DNA from: Actinomadura xylanilytica | GTDB taxonomy: Bacteria; Actinomycetota; Actinomycetes; Streptosporangiales; Streptosporangiaceae | Length of the DNA stretch: 64,000 nucleotides | Assembly (NCBI RefSeq): GCF_030283145.1 | Contig: NZ_JASNWE010000002.1 | Coordinates: 1,240,001 to 1,304,000, forward strand | Direction: 5' to 3' | Shown: piece after piece, positions 49,902 through 57,828 of the stretch | Position numbering within the stretch: position 1 is the stretch's first letter | Layout of the letters: each line of letters starts with the position of its first letter | Translations under genes and position numbers: made by a program | Notes under the pieces: generated by a model | Databases searched by the model: none | What the model saw: only the letters and a program-made list of their open reading frames with translations | Told to the model about the DNA's origin: nothing

Positions 49902-50178
49902 AACGTCGCGACCGGCCCCCGCACCGTCATCCGCGGCCGACCTGCCCGACCTGGCGATTTCACGCCGGGCCGCGCGCGGGGACCTCAGTGATGCCCGATG
50001 TCACCGTGTTCCCTGCGGAAGGAACCCACTCTTGGACTTCGCTCATCTGAACGTTGTGCGGCGCGATGAGGACGCCGGCCGGGGCACGGTCCCGGCGGCG
50101 CAGGCCGACGCCCCACCCGGTCCGCCGGGAGAACGGCCGGGGTCTGCCGGAGCGGGAGGACGCGGACGGAGCGGGAAC

Positions 50179-50316
50179 GTGGAACCGCAACTGGTGTTCA
50201 CCAACGTGCTGCTGTCGGTGGTGAGCGCGTACGGCGTCACCGGATCGGCGGCGGTGACGCTGGGCGCCGCGGCCATCGCCCTGCTGGTGACCTTGGTGTT
50301 CGCACGGCGCCGCTAG
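50179..50316 (+). CDS. Small single-helix membrane protein, 45 aa
   Basis: GTG 50179 has GGAG 7 nt upstream; a TTG at 50032 would give 94 aa with a Pro/Gly-rich N-terminus. The product is essentially one or two membrane segments, VFTNVLLSVVSAYGVTGSAA and VTLGAAAIALLVTLVFARRR, with a positive C-terminal end. It lies before an ECF sigma factor in the same direction. Unknown role. Confidence 0.4.
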   Translation: MEPQLVFTNVLLSVVSAYGVTGSAAVTLGAAAIALLVTLVFARRR

Positions 50317-50359
50317 CCCTTCGTGCGGAGCCGGAAAAAATCCCGGCGTGGTTTGCACA

Positions 50360-50402
50360 CCCGGGCTCGCGCACGGACCTAGGTACCGAGCGTGAGCCCG
50401 GG
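50360..50402. promoter_or_regulatory. Large hairpin ahead of an ECF sigma gene
   Basis: 13 bp arms (50360-50372 and 50390-50402) with one mismatch and a 17 nt loop that itself holds the palindrome ACCTAGGT. It lies 30 bp before the sigma start codon. Read on the minus strand it is followed about 20 nt later by six T. Confidence 0.5.
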
Positions 50403-50432
50403 TTGGAGGACAGCGGCGATGGAGGACTGCCG

Positions 50433-51017
50433 ATGGTCGAAGCCAGACGAACGCCTGTTGCGGATGGACCGGCACCTGCCGGGGACATCCGAGAACAGTT
50501 CACCACCCTGTACCGGCGGCACTATCGCGGCGTCGTCGGAATGGTCGTTCTTTTAGGAGGTAACCGGGAAGAGGCGGAGGACGCCGCACAACGCGCGTTC
50601 GAAGACGCGCTCCGGAAATGGGACACGATCCGTGCGCCGTCGGCATGGGTCCGGGTGGCGGCCCGCAACCATTTCATCAAGGCCCGCACCAGGGACCGCA
50701 ACCTGCGCGAACGTGCGATCGAACTGCATCAGAGCATGCGCTCGGAGGACGAGGCGGAGCAGGATCCGATGACCCGGTGGGTCGACCTGAACTGGATCGA
50801 GCAGGTACTGGCCGAGTTGCCGCCCGGCCAGCGCCAGATCTTGCGCTACATCTTCGACGGGCTGTCCACGAGGCAGATCGCCGAGCTGCTGGGCAAGAAC
50901 GAGCCCAACGTCCGATCCCACCTGCGTCACGCCCGCAGCCGCCTCAGGGAGCGCCTGGCACAGGCCGCCCCGCGCGGCCCCGTCCTGCCGGAACCGGGGA
51001 AGGAGGAGTCCCAGTGA
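50433..51017 (+). CDS. ECF-family RNA polymerase sigma factor
   Basis: 194 aa from ATG 50433 with GGAGG 7 nt upstream. Region 2: FTTLYRRHYRGVVGMVVLLGGNREEAEDAAQRAFEDALRKWDTI and APSAWVRVAARNHFIKAR. Region 4: LAELPPGQRQILRYIFDGLSTRQIAELLGKNEPNVRSHLRHARSRLRERL. Its TGA overlaps the GTG of the following small gene, so a coupled partner is likely. A striking hairpin precedes the gene. Confidence 0.92.
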   Translation: MVEARRTPVADGPAPAGDIREQFTTLYRRHYRGVVGMVVLLGGNREEAEDAAQRAFEDALRKWDTIRAPSAWVRVAARNHFIKARTRDRNLRERAIELHQSMRSEDEAEQDPMTRWVDLNWIEQVLAELPPGQRQILRYIFDGLSTRQIAELLGKNEPNVRSHLRHARSRLRERLAQAAPRGPVLPEPGKEESQ

Positions 51018-51388
51018 ACGACCGTGACCGTGGCGAATCCGACGGCCGTGACCAGCACGGTCCACAGGTGGACGACTCCGGATCCGGGGCCGGTCCGATC
51101 ATCGGCGGCGGCATGCACGATGATCGGCAGGAGCCGACGGGGCCACTGCTGGGCGAGGTGCTGGATCTGGTCGATCGGGCCACCGGCCATCTGACCCCCG
51201 ACTACATCGAGGACCGTCTTCAGCAGATCCTCGCTCCCGCACCCCTGACACCCGACGCCTGGCAGGGCGGGCCCGGTTCCCTCACCGTCACCGGTGAGGG
51301 AACCGGGCCCGCCCCGATGGGCGAGTTCTCACTTCCGGACCGCTCCCGGACCCGCCGCTCAGAATGGCGCGGTCCAGAAGAGCCGTGA
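51014..51388 (+). CDS. Hypothetical protein coupled to the ECF sigma factor, 124 aa
   Basis: GTG 51014 overlaps the sigma stop (GTGA) and has AAGGAGG upstream. The product is hydrophilic and Asp/Gly rich (VNDRDRGESDGRDQHGPQVD), with one helix LLGEVLDLVDRATGHLTPDYIEDRLQQIL. A 19 bp perfect hairpin lies inside the 3' part of the frame. A TGA in another frame (51246-51248) lies just before it, so a frameshift may have extended this gene past its natural end. Position suggests a sigma-associated regulator; no family known. Confidence 0.65.
   Translation: MNDRDRGESDGRDQHGPQVDDSGSGAGPIIGGGMHDDRQEPTGPLLGEVLDLVDRATGHLTPDYIEDRLQQILAPAPLTPDAWQGGPGSLTVTGEGTGPAPMGEFSLPDRSRTRRSEWRGPEEP
51269..51310. terminator. 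Perfect 19 bp hairpin inside a coding frame
   Basis: Arms 51269-51287 and 51292-51310 are exact complements around TCAC. It is the strongest terminator-like structure in the window, yet lies about 80 nt before the stop codon of the gene at 51014. It could serve both that gene and the convergent L,D-transpeptidase gene. Confidence 0.7.
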
Positions 51389-51443
51389 CGCCCTCGTGAA
51401 CGTCGACAGGATCCCCGGCGCGATGGCCACGCCGCGCCGGCCG

Positions 51444-52193
51444 TCAGGGGAACAGGGCCTGCCGGGTGCCCATGATGATCCGGTCACGCGGGTGCAGTGT
51501 CCTCATGACGGTCTCCAACTCGGGCCGGGCCAGCGCGACACAGCCCGCGGTCGGGGCCGCGCCGATGTGCATGAAGATCGCCGAGCCGTTCCCCTGCACG
51601 ATCGGCGAGTCCGGGGGCCGGTTGTAGTCGATGACGACGGCCTGCTTGTACGGGCCGCTCCTCATGTACTCGGACAGGTTCTCGTCGGCCGGCGCGCACT
51701 CGCCCGGGTAGTACCGGTTGTAGCGTCCGTCGCCGATCGTCGAGCCCCAGCAGTCGCCGCTCTCCCGCAGCGTGCGGTAGGGGAGCGCGGTGCCGGGATC
51801 TCCCTCGCCGAACGCTTCGGTCAGGCTGTGGGAGCCGGTCGGGGTCTTGCCGTCGCCCTCGCGTTTCGCGCCCGGCTCCGCGAAACCGTTCCTGCCCACG
51901 TGCCCGGGGGCGGTCAGGGTCTGTCTCCAGAAGACGCCCCTCCGGGTGCATTCGGTGATGGCCACCTCGGTGGTCCCGTAGTCCGCCGCGACGGCGAACA
52001 GCACATGCCGGGCGGAGCCGGCCCCGTAGCGTGACAGGCCGAGGCCCAGCGCCTGGCAGGGACGGACCGCGCCCCTCTCCTTGGCCGTCGCGGACGGAGC
52101 GTGGACGGCCACGGTGGCGAGCGCCGCTCCCAGGCACAGGAGCGCGAGGACGGCCCGGCGGCCGTGCGGTCGGGGCCGAGCTCGGGTGGACAT
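51444..52193 (-). CDS. L,D-transpeptidase family protein, secreted
   Basis: 249 aa from ATG 52193 with GGAG 9 nt upstream; an ATG three codons earlier overlaps that site. Signal peptide with AVLALLCLGAALATVAVHAPSATA. YkuD-type catalytic site MHIGAAPTAGCVAL with His209 and nucleophile Cys218. Earlier GKTPTGSHSLTEAFG matches the family's G-x-x-x-T-P-x-G element. Such enzymes form 3-3 cross-links in peptidoglycan or attach proteins to it. The catalytic motif has TAGC rather than the usual SHGC, as in several actinomycete branches. Confidence 0.85.
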   Translation of the reverse strand: MSTRARPRPHGRRAVLALLCLGAALATVAVHAPSATAKERGAVRPCQALGLGLSRYGAGSARHVLFAVAADYGTTEVAITECTRRGVFWRQTLTAPGHVGRNGFAEPGAKREGDGKTPTGSHSLTEAFGEGDPGTALPYRTLRESGDCWGSTIGDGRYNRYYPGECAPADENLSEYMRSGPYKQAVVIDYNRPPDSPIVQGNGSAIFMHIGAAPTAGCVALARPELETVMRTLHPRDRIIMGTRQALFP

Positions 52194-52344
52194 GCGTGCC
52201 ATCTCCCTGGAGTGTTCCGGCTCACTCCATGTGACGGCCTGAGACCGGCACAGTCAACCGTTCGCCCTTGGCCGTCGGCCGCTTCCGGCCTCGCGGCCGA
52301 CGCCGGGACGGCCGGATGCGACGTCGGATCGCGCTGGGAGGCAC

Positions 52345-52350
52345 TAAACT
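52345..52350 (+). promoter_or_regulatory. -10 box of the leaderless TetR gene
   Basis: TAAACT, 6 nt (GACGGT) before ATG 52357. The identical TAAACTGACGGT-ATG arrangement precedes the gene at 53127. Confidence 0.5.
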
Positions 52351-52363
52351 GACGGTATGCCAG
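52349..52363. promoter_or_regulatory. Operator site 1, CTGAC-N5-GCCAG, over the TetR start codon
   Basis: CTGACGGTATGCCAG, 9 of 10 arm bases match the palindrome found at seven other places up to 61044. It overlaps the start of the TetR gene, suggesting autoregulation. Confidence 0.6.
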
Positions 52364-53004
52364 AAACCGTGCTGACCGCAGACGGCAGGGTCGCGGGCCG
52401 GCGTGCCAAGGCCACCCGGCAGAGGCTGCTGGACCGCCTCACGGAGATGCTCGCCACCTCGCCGTACCGCGACATCACGGTGATCGACGTGGCGCGGCGG
52501 GCCGGCACGTCGCCCGCCACCTTCTACCAGTACTTCGGCGACATCGAGGCCGCCGTCCTCACCATCGCGGCCGAGATGGCCGAGGGGGGCGGGCAGTTGC
52601 GCCCGCTCGTCGAGGACCAGCCGTGGACCGGGAAGTCCGGATACGAGACGGCGCGGCTCCTGGTCGACGGGTTCCTGGACTTCTGGCGCGACAACGAGCC
52701 CGTCCTGCGGGTGGTGGACCTCGCCACGATCGAGGGCGACGACCGCTTCCACGCGCTGCGCGTCCGCATGCTCAACAACGTGACGACCGCGCTCGCCGAG
52801 GTGATGGGCGAGTTGCAGCGGCGCGGGCGGGTGGCCGAGAACGTGAACCCGGAGGCGATGGCCGGGGCGCTCGTCGGGATGCTGGCGCACAACGCCGCCC
52901 ACCAGCGGGGCTTCGAGGCCTGGGAGATCAGGGTCGAGGACCTGCGGGAGAGCATGGCCCAGCTTGTCTTCTGGGCCGTGTCGGGCAAGCGTCCCCCCAA
53001 GTAG
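52357..53004 (+). CDS. TetR-family regulator, predicted master of the 52-61 kb catabolic regulon
   Basis: 215 aa from ATG 52357, leaderless. The helix-turn-helix is LTEMLATSPYRDITVIDVARRAGTSPATFYQYFGDIEAAVLTIA, typical TetR. The C-terminal domain (YETARLLVDGFLDFWRDNEPVLRVVDLATIEGDDRF) is all helical and ends in a TetR_C-like LVGMLAHNAAHQRGFEAWEIRVEDLRESMAQLVFW. The palindrome CTGAC-N5-GTCAG overlaps its start codon and the promoters of the following acyl-CoA synthetase, amidohydrolase, ABC importer and CoA-transferase. It is the natural candidate to bind these sites; an acyl-CoA or the imported acid may be the inducer. Confidence 0.9.
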   Translation: MPETVLTADGRVAGRRAKATRQRLLDRLTEMLATSPYRDITVIDVARRAGTSPATFYQYFGDIEAAVLTIAAEMAEGGGQLRPLVEDQPWTGKSGYETARLLVDGFLDFWRDNEPVLRVVDLATIEGDDRFHALRVRMLNNVTTALAEVMGELQRRGRVAENVNPEAMAGALVGMLAHNAAHQRGFEAWEIRVEDLRESMAQLVFWAVSGKRPPK

Positions 53005-53070
53005 CCGGCCCCCCGGGCCCGTCCCGGGCGGCGCGCACGCGAGCCGACCAGGACGGCCGCGGCCTTCTTC

Positions 53071-53105
53071 GCGCTTGTATCTGATGCCCCATCAGATACA
53101 AGCGC
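53071..53105. promoter_or_regulatory. Operator site 2, extended perfect palindrome
   Basis: 16 bp perfect arms (53071-53086 with 53090-53105) around CCC; the core CTGAT-GCCCC-ATCAG is 53081-53095. It covers the expected -35 region of the acyl-CoA synthetase promoter and could also end the TetR transcript. Confidence 0.75.
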
Positions 53106-53114
53106 GCCTGAGGT

Positions 53115-53120
53115 TAAACT
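53115..53120 (+). promoter_or_regulatory. -10 box of the leaderless acyl-CoA synthetase gene
   Basis: TAAACT followed by GACGGT and ATG 53127. The -35 region falls inside operator site 2. Confidence 0.5.
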
Positions 53121-53133
53121 GACGGTATGTCAG
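53119..53133. promoter_or_regulatory. Operator site 3, CTGAC-GGTAT-GTCAG
   Basis: Perfect palindrome arms over the start codon of the acyl-CoA synthetase gene, 38 bp from site 2. Confidence 0.65.
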
Positions 53134-55253
53134 ATAACAGCCCACTGCGGGTCGAGGGCACGGAACGGGACGTGAGCGGCCGGGTCCTGGCGCTCCGCGA
53201 CGAGGATCTCGGCGTGTTCTTCAGGCCGCGCACGCTCGCGGTCGTCGGCGCCTCGGACACGCCGGGACGGCCGAACACCGCCGTCTACCGGAGGCTGCGC
53301 GCCTGGGCCGAGCGCGTCGGCGCCCGCGTCCACCCGGTCAACCCCGGGCGCGACCAGGTGGACGGCGAGCCCTGCCACCGGTCGGTGGCCGAGGTGCCCG
53401 AGCCCATCGACGTCGCCGCCGTCCTGGTCGGCGACCCGTCCGGGGTGCTCGACGAGCTGGCCGCCGTCGGCGCCCGCTTCGCCGTGGTCTTCGCGTCCGG
53501 GTTCGCCGAACTCGGCGACGACGGCCGGGACGCCCAGGAGCGGATGGGCCGGCTCGCGCTGGACGGGCCCCGGGTGCTGGGCCCCAACACCAACCTCAAC
53601 GCGTTCGAGGAGTTCCGCGAGGACCTGGACGGCCCCGCGATCGCGCTCATCTCGCAGAGCGGGCACCAGGGCCGCCCCGTCTTCCAGGCGCAGGAGCTCG
53701 GCGTCCGGGTGTCGCACTGGGCGCCGACCGGCAACGAGGCCGACCTGGAGTTCGCCGACTTCCTCCGGCACTTCGCCGACCTGCCGGAGGTCGGCGCGGT
53801 GGCCGGGTACGTCGAGGGCTTCAAGGACGGCCGCACCCTGATGCTCGCCGCCGACCACGCCGCGCGGCGCGGCGTGCCGGTCGTGGTGGTGAAGGTCGGG
53901 CGGACCCGGGACGGCGCGTCCATGGCCGCCTCGCACACCGGCAAGCTCACCGGGTCCGACGCGGTCGCCTCCGCGGTCCTCGGGCAGTTCGGCGTCACCC
54001 GGGTCGACGGGCTCGACGAGCTGCTGGACACCTCGCAGCTACTGGCCCGCGCGAAGCCGCCGGTGAGCAGCGGCGTCTGCGTGTACGCCATCTCGGGCGG
54101 CACCGGCGCCCACATGGCCGACCTGTGCTCGGCGGCCGGCCTGGACCTGCCCGAGCTGTCGGCCGGGACGCAGGAGGCGCTGCACCAGTGGATCCCCGGG
54201 TACCTGCGGGTCTCCAACCCGGTCGACAACGGCGGCCACCCGGTCGGCGACTGGCGTGGCCGCCGCATCCTGGAGACGCTCGTGGCCGACCCCGCGGTCG
54301 GCGTGCTGATCTGCCCGATCACCGGCGCGTTCCCGCCGATGAGCGACGTCCTGGCCCGGGACCTGGCCGAGATCGCCGAGCGCACCGACAAGCCGATCTG
54401 CGTGGTGTGGGGCTCGCCGGCCGGCACCGAGCCGGCGTACCGGGACACCCTGCTCGGCTCGCGCCGGCTGGCGGTGTTCCGCACGTTCGCCAACTGCGTC
54501 GGGGCGGTGCGCGCCTACCTCGGCTTCCACGAGTTCCAGGGCCGGTACCGGTCCCCGTTCCCCGGTGCGCCGCGCACTCCCTCGCCGGCCGCCGTCGGGG
54601 CGCGGCGGCTGCTCGCCTCCGGTCCCGCGTCGGAGCACACGGCCAAGGAGCTGCTGCGCGAGTACGGCATCCGGACGCCCCGCGAGGAGCTGGCGGGCAG
54701 CGCCGCGGCGGCGGTGCGCGCCGCGGCGGCGATCGGGTTCCCGGTCGTCCTCAAGGGGTGCGGGCCGGACGTGGCGCACAAGTCCGACCTCGGGCTGGTG
54801 CACCTGAACCTGCGGTCGGCGGCGCAGGTGCGCGAGGCGTACCGGCGGGTCACCGAGCACGAGGGGGTCGACGCGGCGCTGGTCTGCGAGCAGGTGCGGG
54901 GCGGCGTCGAGACGGTCGTCGGCCTGGCCCACGACGAGCTGTTCGGCCCCACGGTGATGGCCGGTCTGGGTGGGGTCTTCGTCGAGGTGTTCCAGGACGT
55001 GGCGTTCCGGGTGCCGCCGTTCGACGCCGCCGAGGCCCACCGGATGCTGGCCGGGCTGCGCGGGTTCCCGCTGCTGGGCGGGGCCCGGGGCCGGCCGGCG
55101 GCGGACGTCGGCGCGCTGGTCGAGGTGATCATGAAGGTGCAGCGGATGGGGCTGGAGCTCGACGGCGTGCTCACCGAGCTGGACATCAACCCGCTCGCCG
55201 TGCTCCCCACCGGTGCCGTCGCGCTCGACGCGCTGGCCGTCACCACCAGATAG
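53127..55253 (+). CDS. Acyl-CoA synthetase, NDP-forming (acetate-CoA ligase family, fused alpha and beta domains)
   Basis: 708 aa. Domain order: CoA-binding Rossmann domain (FFRPRTLAVVGASDTPGRPNTAVYRRL, residues 30-60), succinyl-CoA-synthetase-like ligase domain with phospho-His270 in MAASHTGKLTGSD, and a C-terminal ATP-grasp domain (AKELLREYGIRTPREE, FPVVLKGCGPDVAHKSDLGLVHLNL, and ELDINPLAVLP). It should convert an organic acid plus CoA and ATP to acyl-CoA. It opens the TetR-controlled block, with operator sites 2 and 3 at its promoter, and probably activates the imported substrate. Confidence 0.92.
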   Translation: MSDNSPLRVEGTERDVSGRVLALRDEDLGVFFRPRTLAVVGASDTPGRPNTAVYRRLRAWAERVGARVHPVNPGRDQVDGEPCHRSVAEVPEPIDVAAVLVGDPSGVLDELAAVGARFAVVFASGFAELGDDGRDAQERMGRLALDGPRVLGPNTNLNAFEEFREDLDGPAIALISQSGHQGRPVFQAQELGVRVSHWAPTGNEADLEFADFLRHFADLPEVGAVAGYVEGFKDGRTLMLAADHAARRGVPVVVVKVGRTRDGASMAASHTGKLTGSDAVASAVLGQFGVTRVDGLDELLDTSQLLARAKPPVSSGVCVYAISGGTGAHMADLCSAAGLDLPELSAGTQEALHQWIPGYLRVSNPVDNGGHPVGDWRGRRILETLVADPAVGVLICPITGAFPPMSDVLARDLAEIAERTDKPICVVWGSPAGTEPAYRDTLLGSRRLAVFRTFANCVGAVRAYLGFHEFQGRYRSPFPGAPRTPSPAAVGARRLLASGPASEHTAKELLREYGIRTPREELAGSAAAAVRAAAAIGFPVVLKGCGPDVAHKSDLGLVHLNLRSAAQVREAYRRVTEHEGVDAALVCEQVRGGVETVVGLAHDELFGPTVMAGLGGVFVEVFQDVAFRVPPFDAAEAHRMLAGLRGFPLLGGARGRPAADVGALVEVIMKVQRMGLELDGVLTELDINPLAVLPTGAVALDALAVTTR

Positions 55254-55268
55254 CTGACGCCCCGTCAG
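55254..55268. promoter_or_regulatory. Operator site 4, CTGAC-GCCCC-GTCAG
   Basis: Perfect arms, starting at the base after the synthetase stop codon; 66 bp upstream of site 5. Confidence 0.7.
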
Positions 55269-55317
55269 TTCGGCCCGCCGACCGTCTTCCGCAATCGGCG
55301 ACGCGCTACTACCTTGT

Positions 55318-55336
55318 ATCTGACGACCCGTCAGAT
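55318..55336. promoter_or_regulatory. Operator site 5, ATCTGAC-GACCC-GTCAGAT
   Basis: Perfect 7 bp arms plus the flanking TTGTATCTGA also seen in site 2, 18 bp before the amidohydrolase start. Confidence 0.75.
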
Positions 55337-55353
55337 GAGTTGGGATGTGCATC

Positions 55354-56559
55354 ATGAGCCTGTCCTTCGGCGAGCTACCGAAGATCATCAGCGTCGATGA
55401 CCACGTGGTCGAGCCGCCGCACGTCTGGCAGACCTGGCTGCCCGCCAGGCTCCGCGACCGCGGCCCGCGGATCGAGCGCCGCGGCATCGGCGAGGTCGAG
55501 CACATCGGCGGCGGCACCTACCGCCAGACCTTCGACGACGACGGCCCGCAGGCCGACTGCTGGGTCTACGAGGACCTCGTCTACATCCACAAGCGCCACG
55601 TCGCCGCCGTGGGGTTCGACCGCGACGACATGACGATGTCCCCCATCACCTACGACGAGATGCGGCCGGGCTGCTGGGACCCCAAGGCCCGGATCGCGGA
55701 CATGGAGCTCAACCATGTCGAGGCCTCGCTGTGCTTCCCCACCTTCCCCCGCTTCTGCGGGCAGACCTTCACCGAGGCCAAGGACCGCGAGCTCGGCCTG
55801 GCCTGCGTGCGGGCCTACAACGACTGGATGGTCGAGGAGTGGTGCGGCGACTCGGGCGGACGGCTGATCCCGCTCTGCCTGATCCCGCTTTGGGACGCCG
55901 AGCTGGCGGCCCAGGAGGTCCGCCGCAACGCCGCCCGGGGGGTGCGCGCGGTCTGCTTCAGCGAGATCCCGCCGCACCTCGGGCTGCCGAGCGTCCACTC
56001 CGGCGCCTGGGACCCGTTCTTCGCCGCCTGCCAGGAGACCGGCACGGTCGTGAGCATGCACATCGGGTCGTCGTCCAAGATGCCCGCCACCTCCGCCGAC
56101 GCGCCGCCCGCGGTCTCCGCCGCGCTCTCGTTCAACAACGCGATGGCCTCGCTGTGCGACTTCCTGTTCTCCGGGGTCCTGGTCCGGTTCCCGCAGTTGG
56201 AACTGGCCTACTCCGAGGGCCAGATCGGCTGGCTGCCCTACGTCCTGGAGCGGGTCGACGACGTGTGGGAGGAGCACCGGGCCTGGGGCGGCGTGCGCGA
56301 CGCGATCCCGGAGCCGCCGTCGGCCTACTTCCGCCGCCAGGTGTACGGCTGCTTCTTCCGCGACGTGCACGGCCTGGAGTCGCTGCACCGGATCGGCGTC
56401 GACCGGGTGACCTTCGAGACCGACTACCCGCACACCGACTCGACCTGGCCGCACACCAAGAAGGTGGCCGAGGAGATGTTCCAGGGGCTGGACGCCGAGA
56501 CCGTCTACAAGATCACGCGCGGCAACGCGATCCGGATGCTCAAGCTCGACCTGGTCTGA
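55354..56559 (+). CDS. Amidohydrolase family 2 (ACMSD/decarboxylase-like) metalloenzyme
   Basis: 401 aa from ATG 55354; GTG 55345 adds three residues. TIM-barrel metal enzyme: KIISVDDHVVEPPHVW with the D-x-H motif, LNHVEASLCFPTFPRF, VVSMHIGSSSKMP with a metal His, and VTFETDYPHTDSTWP with the catalytic Asp, ending in KITRGNAIRMLKLDL as usual in PF04909 proteins. Members decarboxylate or hydrolyse carboxylic acids, including aromatic acids and meta-cleavage products. It carries its own operators (sites 4 and 5) though it follows the synthetase by only 100 bp. A bidirectional terminator follows. Confidence 0.92.
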   Translation: MSLSFGELPKIISVDDHVVEPPHVWQTWLPARLRDRGPRIERRGIGEVEHIGGGTYRQTFDDDGPQADCWVYEDLVYIHKRHVAAVGFDRDDMTMSPITYDEMRPGCWDPKARIADMELNHVEASLCFPTFPRFCGQTFTEAKDRELGLACVRAYNDWMVEEWCGDSGGRLIPLCLIPLWDAELAAQEVRRNAARGVRAVCFSEIPPHLGLPSVHSGAWDPFFAACQETGTVVSMHIGSSSKMPATSADAPPAVSAALSFNNAMASLCDFLFSGVLVRFPQLELAYSEGQIGWLPYVLERVDDVWEEHRAWGGVRDAIPEPPSAYFRRQVYGCFFRDVHGLESLHRIGVDRVTFETDYPHTDSTWPHTKKVAEEMFQGLDAETVYKITRGNAIRMLKLDLV

Positions 56560-56577
56560 GCGCACCCCGGAACGCCG

Positions 56578-56613
56578 CACGGCCCCGGAACCGTTCCCGG
56601 TTCCGGGGCCGTG
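56578..56613. terminator. Bidirectional terminator
   Basis: Perfect 16 bp stem (56578-56593 with 56598-56613) and TTCC loop between the amidohydrolase and the convergent ABC operon. Confidence 0.8.
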
Positions 56614-56669
56614 CTGTGCTGTGTCGTGTCGTGCCTTGTGTGCGGTGCCGTTTGGTGTGCGGCGCTGGG

Positions 56670-57800
56670 TCAGGGCTTGTGGCCCACGGCCTCCGCGTAG
56701 AAGGTACGGTCGACGGCCTCGGACTCGGGCACCGCCTTGCCCAGGGCGCCGCCGTCGACAAAGGCCCGCTGCAACCGGTCGGTGGTGCCCTTGCGGATCT
56801 CCCAGTCCCATACCGGGGCCGGGACGGCGGTCAGGCTCTCCGGCTTGAGGCCGAGGCTCGACGCGACCTCCCCGACGAACGCGGTGTTCTTCTTGTAGTC
56901 CCCGTCGAAGTAGGTGTTCACGATCCGGACCAGGGCGCGGACGAACGCGACGCCCGCGTCCGGGTTGGTGCGCAGCATGCCGGGCCCGTAGATCATGCCG
57001 CCGAGCGGCTCGCCGAGGGGCTGGCCGCCGAGGAAGTGGACCCCGGGATTGCCCTCCACCTGCTTCCAGACCGGGTCGACCACCCACGCCGCGTCCACGC
57101 CGCCGTTCTCCAGCGCGGTCACCGTGTCGGCGGGCCCGGTCAGGCTGGTGAAGCGCACCTTCTTGAGGTCGGTGCCGTGCCGGCCCAGCACCTGGCTCAT
57201 CGGATAGGTGATCACGCTGCCCTTGCCGATGAGCGTGCCCACCTGCGCGTTGCCGAGCTGGATGGAGCCGGGCGCGGTGCCCTTCGGGGCGCGGGCCCAG
57301 AGCCCGGACTTGGACTCGGGGTTGGAGGAGTAGTTGCCCAGCACCCAGCGGAGTTCGAACTTCTGCTGGAGGCCGTTGAAGAACGCCGCCTCGGGCGCGG
57401 ACCACATCGCGTCGAGGTCGCCCTTGGCCAGCAGCGGGATCGAGTCGGCGACCCCGAGCTGCTTGAAGTCGACGTCCAGGTTCTCCTTGGCGAACTCGCC
57501 CTTGGCGATGCCAAGCCGCAGCGTGGCCACGAACTCGGCCGACCCGGTGCTGGACGACACCGTGATCTTGGTCTTCTTGGCGAGCGGCTTGGGCGCGGGC
57601 GCGCCCGGCTTGCACCGGGCCGGCTCGCGGTCCGGCGCGAGGTTGCTTGGATCGCTCCAGGCCGTCGGGCCGCAGCCCTCCACCGGGGTGATCGGACGTA
57701 CCTCGCGCGGGGTGTCGGCGCTGACGGCGCCCCCTCCGCCGCACGCGCCGACGGCGAGCGCCATCGTGGCGATGATCGGAACGAATACGGGAAGTCTCAT
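56670..57800 (-). CDS. ABC transporter substrate-binding lipoprotein, SsuA/TauA/NMT1-like
   Basis: 376 aa; ATG 57800 has GGAGGAAA directly upstream. Lipoprotein signal with lipobox ALAVGAC (Cys about residue 20). The mature protein has KITVSSSTGSAEFVATLRLGIAKGEFAKENLDVDFKQLGVADSIPLLAKGDLDAMWSAPEAAFFNGL, the typical fold of binding proteins for sulfonates, nitrate, pyrimidine precursors and aromatic acids. It captures the substrate outside the membrane and delivers it to the permease and ATPase encoded just upstream. The ligand is not predictable from sequence. Confidence 0.9.
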   Translation of the reverse strand: MRLPVFVPIIATMALAVGACGGGGAVSADTPREVRPITPVEGCGPTAWSDPSNLAPDREPARCKPGAPAPKPLAKKTKITVSSSTGSAEFVATLRLGIAKGEFAKENLDVDFKQLGVADSIPLLAKGDLDAMWSAPEAAFFNGLQQKFELRWVLGNYSSNPESKSGLWARAPKGTAPGSIQLGNAQVGTLIGKGSVITYPMSQVLGRHGTDLKKVRFTSLTGPADTVTALENGGVDAAWVVDPVWKQVEGNPGVHFLGGQPLGEPLGGMIYGPGMLRTNPDAGVAFVRALVRIVNTYFDGDYKKNTAFVGEVASSLGLKPESLTAVPAPVWDWEIRKGTTDRLQRAFVDGGALGKAVPESEAVDRTFYAEAVGHKP

Positions 57801-57828
57801 TTTTTTCCTCCGGCACCGAAACGCCTGG

